A DNA stretch of 64,000 bases, taken from positions 173,605 through 237,604 of the forward strand of contig NZ_POWF01000004.1 in assembly GCF_002895005.1 (NCBI RefSeq), read 5' to 3'. Positions 16,954 to 23,903 of this stretch are shown here, piece after piece; position 1 is the first letter of the stretch, and each line of letters begins with the position of its first letter. The position numbers and the translations under genes were made by a program. Source of the stretch: Hanstruepera neustonica (GTDB taxonomy: Bacteria; Bacteroidota; Bacteroidia; Flavobacteriales; Flavobacteriaceae). The notes under the pieces are model-generated. The model was given only the letters and a program-made list of their open reading frames with translations. It did no database searches and had not been told where the DNA came from.

Positions 16954-17679
16954 TTAGAGGTCAGACAGATACATAGTCAATAGTTTTAGTAATTCCGCAT
17001 TTTTTTCTTGTAAAACTTTTAGTTCATTATTTACACCAAAGGCGTAATTAGCCATAACGCTATTCCTTAACTCATCATTTTTTAAAGCATTTACTATGTC
17101 TGGTTCAATTGCATTTTTTAATGACTCTTTATCAAATACATTGGGAATTTTGAATGCCAATTTTCTCAACTCGAACCTGTTACGTTCATAGTATGCTTGG
17201 TCACCATTTATAAACTCTTGGTAAGTATTATACAGTTCAATAATTTTCTTTCTAATATCTTGTTTTTCAATCAAACTAACTCCACCAGCACTCCTCATTT
17301 CGTCAATTGTGGCAGTATTTGGCACGAATCCAACAGGCATTCCCCATTGGATTGCAAAGAAGTAAGCAATAGAATCTTTGGAAAACTGATATCCATCAAA
17401 ATACTCGTACAATTTTTCTTTTCTTCGAACTTGCTCATTTGACATTGTTTTGAGATCACTCACAGCGATAGAGTCTGATTTAAGATCATTTATAAGTCCT
17501 GCCAAATAGTGTTTTTCTAACTTTCTGTCATTTCTATCATTATTCCAGTTATTAATCTGTAGCGCAATTAGAATACCAATAACGACCAGAATGATTTCTC
17601 CAATGGCATATTTTAGGTATTTGCCTGTTTTGTTTTCTGAAAGTAAATTTTGTCTAATCTTTCTAAAGAATTTTATCAT
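16954..17679 (-). CDS. DUF6090-like membrane protein, array copy 2
   Basis: 241 aa counted from ATG 17679 (MIKFFRKIRQNLLSENKTG), the start shared by all copies. An in-frame ATG at 17691 would add MTNK, but it lies in the arm of a palindromic repeat. One membrane helix is followed by a divergent domain. The central motif is degenerate: IDEMRSAGGVSLIEKQDIRK. The region between this start and the previous gene slot is occupied by a 78-bp palindromic element (17686-17763), so the usual AACCAACC leader is missing and its translation signal may have changed. Confidence 0.85.
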   Translation of the reverse strand: MIKFFRKIRQNLLSENKTGKYLKYAIGEIILVVIGILIALQINNWNNDRNDRKLEKHYLAGLINDLKSDSIAVSDLKTMSNEQVRRKEKLYEYFDGYQFSKDSIAYFFAIQWGMPVGFVPNTATIDEMRSAGGVSLIEKQDIRKKIIELYNTYQEFINGDQAYYERNRFELRKLAFKIPNVFDKESLKNAIEPDIVNALKNDELRNSVMANYAFGVNNELKVLQEKNAELLKLLTMYLSDL

Positions 17680-17685
17680 TTTGTT

Positions 17686-17763
17686 TGTCATTTCGACATG
17701 AGGAAACGAAGTGACGATTGAGAAATCTCATAATGAGATGTCTCGACTCCGCTCGACATGACA
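17686..17763. repeat. 78-bp palindromic REP/MITE-like element
   Basis: The outer arms are TGTCATTTCGAC (17686-17697) and CTCGACATGACA (17752-17763), complementary except for two positions. An inner near-perfect palindrome has GAGAAATCTCAT (17720-17731), a single A, and ATGAGATGTCTC (17733-17744). The right arm shares the GACTCCGCTCGA core with the inverted repeats around the GIY-YIG gene. It sits between copy 2 and an orphan DUF6090 start. Confidence 0.8.
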
Positions 17764-17792
17764 GTTTTTGTATTTTTAAAGAGTTTTATCAT
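17688..17792 (-). pseudogene. decapitated DUF6090 start reading into a palindromic repeat
   Basis: An ATG at 17792, 3 bp after the stop of copy 3, begins MIKLFKNTKTV, matching the conserved MIKFFR start of the array genes at the DNA level for about 20 bp. It then runs into the 78-bp repeat and stops at 17688 after 34 residues. I read it as the remnant of an array gene whose body was lost or replaced at the repeat. It could still be translated as a short coupled peptide. Confidence 0.45.
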
Positions 17793-17795
17793 GTG

Positions 17796-18572
17796 TTAAT
17801 TATGGTTAACTTTCAGTTCATCGTTAATTCTTTTAATGACTGCGTCTATTTTTTCAATGGTTTTTACCTCTTCATTCACTTTTAAGCTTCTGGTGAATAG
17901 TATGACTTGTAGGGTTTTCAGGAGGTCGTTGTCATTTAAAAACTGCTCATAGTTTTTTACTTTTAATTTGTAGACCATGATGGTGTCTGTATGCTTAAAG
18001 CCCAAGTGCATGGTGTCGGTAGTATCGGCAAATAGATATTTGTCCTGAAATGGATATAGGCTCTTTCTAAAATCGAAATTGGTATCTTTCATTTCTAGTT
18101 CATTTTCCAAGCGTTTGAGATCCAGTTGAAATAGATTGGTGATGGCAATGCGCAGACTATCATTTGACAAAGTGTTTAACCCCATGTTTTTAAGGTTTTC
18201 AAAAGCACTTGTTTTGGGGATGATTTGAAAGTCGTCACTGGATTCTGTAAATAGATTATATATAGTTTGAGAATATGGTTTTTTGTCGTGAATAGCAAAT
18301 ATCAATTCTTGATTGACTTTTATTACTTTTTTATGCTTTGCAATGGTTTCTTCAATATCACTTTTGGTTTGTAGTAAGTCGTTTTTAAGCTCGTTGTAAA
18401 TTTGTGCTTCTCTGACTTTTACTTTTCGGTTTTCGTTCCAGTTGTTGATTTGTAGTGCAATTAAAATCCCTATAACAACAAGTACAATTTCGCCAATGGC
18501 ATATTTTAGGTATTTACCCATTTGATTTTGGTTTATTAGTGAGCGACGTATATGACGGAAGAATTTTATCAT
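17796..18572 (-). CDS. DUF6090-like membrane protein, array copy 3
   Basis: 258 aa. Its N-terminus MIKFFRHIRRSLINQNQMG is shared with copy 7 but differs from its neighbours. One membrane helix (about 25-45) precedes a helical extracytoplasmic part. The central motif is a good match to the family pattern: FENLKNMGLNTLSNDSLRIA. The C-terminus NDELKVNHN resembles copy 1. Function unknown. It follows copy 4 by 18 bp, so it is part of the same minus-strand transcript. Confidence 0.85.
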   Translation of the reverse strand: MIKFFRHIRRSLINQNQMGKYLKYAIGEIVLVVIGILIALQINNWNENRKVKVREAQIYNELKNDLLQTKSDIEETIAKHKKVIKVNQELIFAIHDKKPYSQTIYNLFTESSDDFQIIPKTSAFENLKNMGLNTLSNDSLRIAITNLFQLDLKRLENELEMKDTNFDFRKSLYPFQDKYLFADTTDTMHLGFKHTDTIMVYKLKVKNYEQFLNDNDLLKTLQVILFTRSLKVNEEVKTIEKIDAVIKRINDELKVNHN

Positions 18573-18590
18573 GGGTTGGATGTGCTTTCG

Positions 18591-19310
18591 TTATTTCTTA
18601 ATTCTTTCGTCTAGCATTGGAAGAATATGCTGAATCTGTTTTGCAGCATACTGTAATTGTTCTAATGTGCTTTCTTCGTTTTTGATATTTACTTTGAGCA
18701 TAGTAAGAAAATATTGATCGGACTTGAGGTGTTCATAATCTGTGGGCACACCTTGTTTGCTCCAACTATAGTCGCGAAAATAGCTGCGAACATAGGGGAG
18801 GAATACCTTAATGAATTCAAAGTCGTCGTCTGCGGTATCATCAAGTATCTTTTTTATAGAATTGGTATAGTAGCTTATTAATGCATTTCGTAGTTTTTGA
18901 TTTTTTAACCGCTCTAATCCGAATTTTTTCATCAATTGATAACCATTGTCAACAAGTACTATGCGTCTGGCTAGCATGACTCTTCCAAGGTGATAGTTAA
19001 TGGAGTCATATGGAATATTATTATTTTCTAGTTCATGGATAACTCTATATTGGATATTGATATCCTCCACCTTTTTAATACGGGTTTCACGAATGCTTAA
19101 ACTATCGCTAATTAGATTACTACGTATCTCTGCGAGTGTTTTCACTACTTCAAAGTCAACTTTCCTTTCTTCATTCCAGTTATTAATCTGGAGCGCAATC
19201 AAAATACCAATAACCACCAAAATGATTTCTCCAATGGCATATTTTAGGTATTTTCCTGTTTTGTTTTCACTCATAAGGTTGTAGCGTATGTGTCTGAAAA
19301 ACTTAATCAT
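18591..19310 (-). CDS. DUF6090-like membrane protein, array copy 4
   Basis: 239 aa, the shortest copy. N-terminus MIKFFRHIRYNLMSENKTG, then the shared membrane helix. The central motif is weaker: YQLMKKFGLERLKNQKLRNA. Unlike its siblings it is preceded by a GIY-YIG nuclease gene whose stop codon lies only 1 bp upstream of this ATG, so its translation is probably coupled to the nuclease. Function unknown. Confidence 0.85.
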   Translation of the reverse strand: MIKFFRHIRYNLMSENKTGKYLKYAIGEIILVVIGILIALQINNWNEERKVDFEVVKTLAEIRSNLISDSLSIRETRIKKVEDINIQYRVIHELENNNIPYDSINYHLGRVMLARRIVLVDNGYQLMKKFGLERLKNQKLRNALISYYTNSIKKILDDTADDDFEFIKVFLPYVRSYFRDYSWSKQGVPTDYEHLKSDQYFLTMLKVNIKNEESTLEQLQYAAKQIQHILPMLDERIKK

Positions 19311-19311
19311 A

Positions 19312-19665
19312 TTAACAGTGTTTGTCAGGTCGAGCGGAGTCGAGACCTATTTTGCTATTTAAATTTTTAGAATGTGTTTCATTTCGGCATTGTGCTAATA
19401 ATTGTAATAAATCGTACTCTTTATTTGCTAAAGCCAATTTCTTTTTTGCGCTCCATTTTTTAATTTTCTTTTCAAAAAAGATAGCCTGCTCAGCATCATT
19501 GAACTCTTGATTAAAAATGAGCTTTAAAGGCCTCCTTTTATATGTAAAGCATGTTTTGTTTAAGCCCTTGTTGTGTTCTTCCATTCGTCTTGATAAATTA
19601 TTGGTGACTCCTGTGTATGTTAACCCATCAGAACAAAGCAGTATATAAACATAGTATAATTTCAT
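19312..19665 (-). CDS. single-domain GIY-YIG nuclease family protein
   Basis: This 117-aa protein begins MKLYYVYILLCSDGLTYTGV. The YVY and YTG parts correspond to the GIY and YIG strands; the catalytic region continues TNNLSRRMEEHNKG (Arg and His) with Glu in EQAIFFEKKIKKW. It is the stand-alone UvrC/UPF0213-like type common in Bacteroidota. Its last residues (GLDSARPDKHC) are encoded by the left inverted repeat (19323-19348). Its ATG overlaps the stop of a vestigial reading frame (ATGA at 19662-19665), and its stop is 1 bp from the next array gene. Together with the repeats it looks like a mobile or REP-associated unit. Confidence 0.85.
   Translation of the reverse strand: MKLYYVYILLCSDGLTYTGVTNNLSRRMEEHNKGLNKTCFTYKRRPLKLIFNQEFNDAEQAIFFEKKIKKWSAKKKLALANKEYDLLQLLAQCRNETHSKNLNSKIGLDSARPDKHC
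19323..19348 (+). repeat. left 26-bp inverted repeat of the GIY-YIG unit
   Basis: It reads TGTCAGGTCGAGCGGAGT followed by CGAGACCT, a perfect reverse complement of 19684-19709. It also encodes the C-terminus of the nuclease on the minus strand. Confidence 0.9.
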
Positions 19666-19709
19666 TGTATAGTTTTTTTATTGAGGTCTCGACTCCGCTC
19701 GACCTGACA
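19323..19709. mobile_element. 387-bp putative element: GIY-YIG gene between 26-bp perfect inverted repeats
   Basis: The left arm 19323-19348 (TGTCAGGTCGAGCGGAGT then CGAGACCT) is the exact reverse complement of the right arm 19684-19709 (AGGTCTCGACTCCGCTCG then ACCTGACA). Between them lies nearly all of the GIY-YIG gene. I see no target-site duplication directly outside the arms. This arrangement resembles REP sequences flanking a dedicated nuclease gene, but with GIY-YIG in place of the Y1 HUH (RAYT) enzyme. Mobility is inferred. Confidence 0.55.
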
Positions 19710-19763
19710 TTCCCCGACTCCGATCGACCTGACAGTTTTTGTATTTCTAGAGAATTTTATCAT
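19662..19763 (-). pseudogene. decapitated DUF6090 start coupled to the GIY-YIG gene
   Basis: ATG 19763, preceded by the array leader AACCAACCAACCC, encodes MIKFSRNTKTV and then reads through both right-hand repeats. It ends after 33 residues with TGA at 19662-19664, overlapping the nuclease ATG as ATGA. The first codons match the conserved array start. It looks like a former array gene truncated at the repeat and now acting as a leader frame for the nuclease. Confidence 0.45.
19684..19734 (-). repeat. right 26-bp inverted repeat plus an adjacent imperfect second copy
   Basis: Positions 19684-19709 are the perfect partner of 19323-19348. A second copy of the core follows at 19715-19734, differing by one base (CGACTCCGATCGACCTGACA), so the right side carries a tandem pair. 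Confidence 0.85.
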
Positions 19764-19812
19764 GGGTTGGTTGGTTATAATAAGACACAGGATGTAGTGC
19801 TTTGGTTATTAT

Positions 19813-20541
19813 TTATTTTAGATTTAATTCCTTCTTTATTTGTTGTTGTAATTCCATATTTTCATTTATCCCTATCTGGTACATCCTATTCATGTATTTA
19901 TAAAATAATATTGCTTGAGTAAGCGCTTCATGAAAATAAACATTATTCTGTAAATCCTGTATGTTATGAGGCTCTCCAAAAAGTTGGCCATCTTTATAAG
20001 TTGTTTTAATATTCAAATAAACTTGACTTTCATGTAATTCTCTAATTATTTCATAATCTGTTCTCAAATCTTCAGTAACATAGTAATATTTAAAATCATA
20101 CAATTCTGAAATAGCAATCCTAAGCGAGTCGTTTTTTATGATATCAACACCTCTTGTTTTTAGGTTTTCATAAGCAACAGTTATGGGTTCAAAATTTCCT
20201 CTACCGTTTAATGTTCCGTAAAATAATTTTAATGAATCTGTTATTGATGTTTTCTGCATTAAATGATCTATAACTTCTTTATTTGCTTTTTCCTTATTTA
20301 GGTTAAAACTAATTTTTGAATTTAGGTTTACGACATCCTTTTTAAGATTTACTAAAATTTCTTTAAGAATACTTGTTTCTAGCTTGCTCTCTATTCTTTG
20401 GTTATTCCAGTTGTTAATCTGGAGCGCAATTAGAATACCAATAACCACCAGAATGATTTCTCCAATGGCGTATTTAAAATATTTGCTGGTTTTATTTTCC
20501 ATGAGGAGTGATTTACGTATGTGTCTGAAAAACTTAATCAT
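19813..20541 (-). CDS. DUF6090-like membrane protein, array copy 5
   Basis: 242 aa. N-terminus MIKFFRHIRKSLLMENKTSK, most like copy 6, its upstream neighbour. The membrane helix lies at about 25-45 and the central motif is strong: YENLKTRGVDIIKNDSLRIA. Its ATG shares one base with the stop of copy 6 (TAATG). Downstream of it lie about 50 bp, the orphan start and the GIY-YIG unit. Function unknown. Confidence 0.85.
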   Translation of the reverse strand: MIKFFRHIRKSLLMENKTSKYFKYAIGEIILVVIGILIALQINNWNNQRIESKLETSILKEILVNLKKDVVNLNSKISFNLNKEKANKEVIDHLMQKTSITDSLKLFYGTLNGRGNFEPITVAYENLKTRGVDIIKNDSLRIAISELYDFKYYYVTEDLRTDYEIIRELHESQVYLNIKTTYKDGQLFGEPHNIQDLQNNVYFHEALTQAILFYKYMNRMYQIGINENMELQQQIKKELNLK

Positions 20542-21314
20542 TATTCAACTGGATGCATATTAGATATTTTCTCTTTCAATATTTGAGTAGCTTCAATTAA
20601 CATCTTACATTTAAGTAAATTGATTTCTTGAGTGGTTTTCATTTCATTAAGGCCAACTTGAAAGTCTTGATATTTTTCCGAAGTGTTATCAAAATACCAA
20701 GGATAATTGTTGATATTAAAATTTATTGAGTCCATTTTATAATCTAGGCGTAATTTTAAAAACCCTTTTTCCATCCTGTATGAGGCTGCTTCTGAAACAG
20801 CTGCATTACCAGAATTATAATTATCTTCTCTTTCACATAGTTTATAATAGTCTATGATGGCGGTTATTAAACTATCTGAACCTAAAGAATATAACTTACC
20901 TGTATTTATTAGCTCTTCATAGGTACTATTGTTTAAAGATAATTTTGACCCGCCTGCATCAAGATTGGCAGATAAAATATAAGCCAAATGATCTTCTTTC
21001 AAACCTTTGTATGTTAATTTTAAAAGGGAGTCACAATTGGTAACAGCGGTTTCAAGACTTACCCAACCATTTGAGCCATTATTAATTAATAAATTTAACC
21101 GCTTGGTGTTTTGGTCTAACTCAATCATTAGTTTTTTTAGATAAACTTGATTGTCATTTTTTAGCTGATGTGCCTTATTCCAATTATTAATCTGTAATGC
21201 TATTAAAATTCCAATTACGACAAGAATAATTTCTCCGACGGCATATTTTAGGTATTTGCTGGTTTTATTCTCCATGAGGAGTGATTTACGGATGTTTCTA
21301 AAGAATTTAATCAT
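20541..21314 (-). CDS. DUF6090-like membrane protein, array copy 6
   Basis: 257 aa. N-terminus MIKFFRNIRKSLLMENKTSK, then KYAVGEI and the shared membrane helix. The central motif has diverged: YEELINTGKLYSLGSDSLIT. The variable part is unlike that of copy 5 although their first 45 residues are nearly the same. Translation of copy 5 is coupled to it by TAATG. The region upstream (21315-21473) holds a palindrome cluster instead of the standard leader. Confidence 0.85.
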   Translation of the reverse strand: MIKFFRNIRKSLLMENKTSKYLKYAVGEIILVVIGILIALQINNWNKAHQLKNDNQVYLKKLMIELDQNTKRLNLLINNGSNGWVSLETAVTNCDSLLKLTYKGLKEDHLAYILSANLDAGGSKLSLNNSTYEELINTGKLYSLGSDSLITAIIDYYKLCEREDNYNSGNAAVSEAASYRMEKGFLKLRLDYKMDSINFNINNYPWYFDNTSEKYQDFQVGLNEMKTTQEINLLKCKMLIEATQILKEKISNMHPVE

Positions 21315-21326
21315 ATTTCACGCATT

Positions 21327-21455
21327 TTAATTTTGAGCTTTCCGCAAGTGGCTATCTTTAAATAAGTATAAGTTATCCGCTAACGCGGGTGCCTCCATCG
21401 AACGTCTACTAGACGCTCGGTTTTGCATGGCAAAACTACATTGCGGCAATATCAT
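21327..21455 (-). pseudogene. orphan array start reading into a palindrome cluster
   Basis: An ATG at 21455 carries the array leader (AACCAACCCATGATA) but diverges from DUF6090 after ATG ATA. It reads through small palindromes to a stop at 21327 (42 codons, including SSRRSMEAPALADNLY). I interpret it as another array slot interrupted by a repeat; the peptide itself is probably meaningless. Confidence 0.4.
21377..21449. repeat. cluster of four short palindromes
   Basis: In order: CCGC-TAAC-GCGG (21377-21388), CGTCTA-C-TAGACG (21403-21415), TTTTGC-ATG-GCAAAA (21421-21435) and TTGC-G-GCAA (21441-21449). They are GC-richer than the surroundings. They look like one inserted structured repeat, different from the TGACA-ended elements nearby. 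Confidence 0.7.
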
Positions 21456-21473
21456 GGGTTGGTTGGTCTTACG

Positions 21474-22238
21474 TTATTGACAATTTTTGGCTTGTAACAA
21501 TTTTAGAGGTTCTTGCATTTCAGTTTTTAAATTTGCTAAATGTTGTTTTTGCCTAACAAGCATGGCTACAAAAAAAACCAGATTGTCTTGAAACTTTAAA
21601 AATAATGGGTTATCAGGCTCATTGTTCCAGTTGTTTTTTGGCAATAGGTCTAAATGTTCTTTGTCAAGAGTTTTATTGAGATAATCTATATCTTGAAAGC
21701 CAAAATTTGTTGCTGAATCAAACTCACTCATTCTGCTAATAATTTCATTCCTGTTCTCTTGCAGTAGATTTAAAATATTATTCAAAAAGGTACTATGCCG
21801 AATCAGTCTGTTTTTTAGTTCTAAATCTGTTAACAGCTTTAATTGGCCAGAGGATGTAATCTCTTCAAAAGCAATATTGCTGGGTACAAAAACGTCTTGT
21901 CTTAAGGCCAAAACAAATTTATTGAGTATGTCACTCCTCTTGTTTGGTATGGTGTTTAAATCTAATAGCAGCTCTTTACATAGCTTTATTTTATGAGTTG
22001 TGAGCTCCGTGGTTTCATCAATTAATTTTTCATTGAGTTCAAAATCGTCTAAAATTCTACAGTAATAGTCTGCTTCTGTAATCCTATTTTTTCGGTTTTC
22101 GTTCCAGTTGTTTATTTGTAATGCAATTAGAATTCCTATAACGACTAATAGAATCTCGCCTATAGCGTATTTAAAGTATTTGCCCATTTGGTTTTGGTTA
22201 ATTAGTGATCGACGTATATGACGGAAGAATTTTATCAT
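21474..22238 (-). CDS. DUF6090-like membrane protein, array copy 7
   Basis: 254 aa. N-terminus MIKFFRHIRRSLINQNQMGK, the same subtype as copy 3 despite being four genes away. Membrane helix about 25-45. The central motif is diverged (FEEITSSGQLKLLTDLELKN), and the C-terminus (EPLKLLQAKNCQ) is unlike the ELNVNQN type. It starts 22 bp after copy 8. Function unknown. Confidence 0.85.
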   Translation of the reverse strand: MIKFFRHIRRSLINQNQMGKYFKYAIGEILLVVIGILIALQINNWNENRKNRITEADYYCRILDDFELNEKLIDETTELTTHKIKLCKELLLDLNTIPNKRSDILNKFVLALRQDVFVPSNIAFEEITSSGQLKLLTDLELKNRLIRHSTFLNNILNLLQENRNEIISRMSEFDSATNFGFQDIDYLNKTLDKEHLDLLPKNNWNNEPDNPLFLKFQDNLVFFVAMLVRQKQHLANLKTEMQEPLKLLQAKNCQ

Positions 22239-22260
22239 GGGATGGTTGTTTATGTTTTGG

Positions 22261-23004
22261 TTATTCTTCTAATTGGCCTTCTATCATTATTTTTAATTCT
22301 GACAAAGTAGTTTTGATTTGTTTTAATCGGGAATTAAACTCCTGATACTTTTGACGTTCTAAATCAAAAACCCATAGAAAATCTTGATTATTCAGGATAT
22401 CGTCGACTTTTAAATCAAAATGTATATGTTTTCTTCCATCTTCATGGACCACTCGTTTTAATTTCAAAAATTTATGTTGCAATTCAGAAATTTCAGATTT
22501 GTTTTGATTGTAAAAATCATTTGAAAAAAACGTGTAGATTGGTAATTCAGCAGTGTAAGCGTTATTAATTGCTGTTCGTAAAGAATCGTTACTAATTATA
22601 TCTAAACCATTTGATTTTAGAGCTTCAAAGGGTCCGCTATCAAATCTCATAAAAACGTCTTGTCCTAATTTTGTATAAAAATCTAGAAAAAGAGAATCTG
22701 GAATTATTCCTTTATCAAAAATATAATTCTGTAAGCTATCTAATCCACTTTTTTTTCTTTCAAGTCTTGGAATTAGAAAATCTTCATATGCCTTAAGATC
22801 ACTATTAATTGAATTACGAAGCTCTTTTAAAATCAATTGCTCTTTTTTATTTGCTTTTCTACCCTCATTCCAATTATTTATTTGTAAAGCAATCAAAATC
22901 CCTATAACAACAAGCACAATTTCGCCAATGGCATACTTTAGATATTTGCCTGTTTTGCCTTCTGATAGTAAATTTTGTCTAATCTTTCTAAAGAATTTTA
23001 TCAT
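22261..23004 (-). CDS. DUF6090-like membrane protein, array copy 8
   Basis: 247 aa. N-terminus MIKFFRKIRQNLLSEGKTGK, identical in subtype to copy 9, followed by the shared helix. Central motif: FEALKSNGLDIISNDSLRTA, close to that of copy 1. The leader reads AACCAACCTATG. It follows copy 9 by 20 bp. Function unknown. Confidence 0.85.
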   Translation of the reverse strand: MIKFFRKIRQNLLSEGKTGKYLKYAIGEIVLVVIGILIALQINNWNEGRKANKKEQLILKELRNSINSDLKAYEDFLIPRLERKKSGLDSLQNYIFDKGIIPDSLFLDFYTKLGQDVFMRFDSGPFEALKSNGLDIISNDSLRTAINNAYTAELPIYTFFSNDFYNQNKSEISELQHKFLKLKRVVHEDGRKHIHFDLKVDDILNNQDFLWVFDLERQKYQEFNSRLKQIKTTLSELKIMIEGQLEE

Positions 23005-23024
23005 AGGTTGGTTGGTTATGCTTT

Positions 23025-23789
23025 TTAATTTTGACTTTCATTTAGTTCAGTCTTTATCAATTGAATAATAGATACTATTTCGTTGTGAAGATTTTTTCTA
23101 TACCCTAATGCTTCATTCGTCAGAACAGCTTTAATTCCCATTAAGTTACGTACTTTTGGTTGTGCCATAATTTGGATATAGTCATTTTGGGTACCTAATG
23201 AAATATTATAATCAGGCATTTTAAATTTTAAAAGTTGAAGGAAATTAACATTTTCCACGCATATTTCATCAATCCTGATTTGATGAACATTCATCCTATC
23301 TTGTATTAGCTTATCTAAATTATAAATATTAGCCTCTAAAATGCTTAATCGGTCTCGAATAGAATCGTTTTGAACAATGGCTATTTTTCCTGCATTTTTT
23401 AAATCGGAATACGTATTAATTACAGGGATTTTTATTTCAAAGTCCCAAAACGCCTTGTTAAAATATTCTATCGTTCTACCATTATTATTTAAGATTGTTT
23501 TTATGGAATCATTATGTAATACCGTTTGGATAACATCAAGATAATTTTGCTCACTATTAATGTATTGAGATGAATACGCTTTTGCAGAATTTAAATCTTC
23601 AAGTAATACATTCAGAATTTCTTTTTCAACTTTTTTAGTTTGTCTAGTCTCATTCCAATTATTAATCTGAAGGGCAATGAGAATACCGATAACCACCAGA
23701 ATAATCTCACCAATAGCGTATTTTAGGTACTTGCCTGTTTTACCCTCTGATAGTAAATTTTGTCTAATCTTTCTAAAGAATTTTATCAT
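23025..23789 (-). CDS. DUF6090-like membrane protein, array copy 9 (first in the array)
   Basis: 254 aa and first in transcription order. N-terminus MIKFFRKIRQNLLSEGKTGK with the membrane helix at about 25-45. Central motif: YSDLKNAGKIAIVQNDSIRD. It ends KTELNESQN, similar to copies 1 and 3. The leader AACCAACCTATG is intact. No clear TAnnTTTG box was found in the 114 bp upstream, so it may be transcribed from the DUF4062 promoter. Function unknown. Confidence 0.85.
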   Translation of the reverse strand: MIKFFRKIRQNLLSEGKTGKYLKYAIGEIILVVIGILIALQINNWNETRQTKKVEKEILNVLLEDLNSAKAYSSQYINSEQNYLDVIQTVLHNDSIKTILNNNGRTIEYFNKAFWDFEIKIPVINTYSDLKNAGKIAIVQNDSIRDRLSILEANIYNLDKLIQDRMNVHQIRIDEICVENVNFLQLLKFKMPDYNISLGTQNDYIQIMAQPKVRNLMGIKAVLTNEALGYRKNLHNEIVSIIQLIKTELNESQN

Positions 23790-23903
23790 AGGTTGGTTGG
23801 TTAACTGTTAATGGTGTGGATTTGTTTATTTGTTCATAATGAGATTGTTGTCAAGGTGAGATATGATTTGTTTGAAACTGAATAGCCTTTATAAAATTAT
23901 ATT

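Noticed and set aside
17317..17335. TTTGGCACG resembling a sigma-54 -24 box
   Set aside because: It lies inside the coding sequence of array copy 2, pointing antisense, and lacks a -12 element.
16150..23789. CRISPR-like interpretation of the regularly repeated 5' blocks
   Set aside because: Repeats are about 140 bp and translated in frame, with spacers of about 600 bp that are coding; this is gene duplication, not CRISPR.
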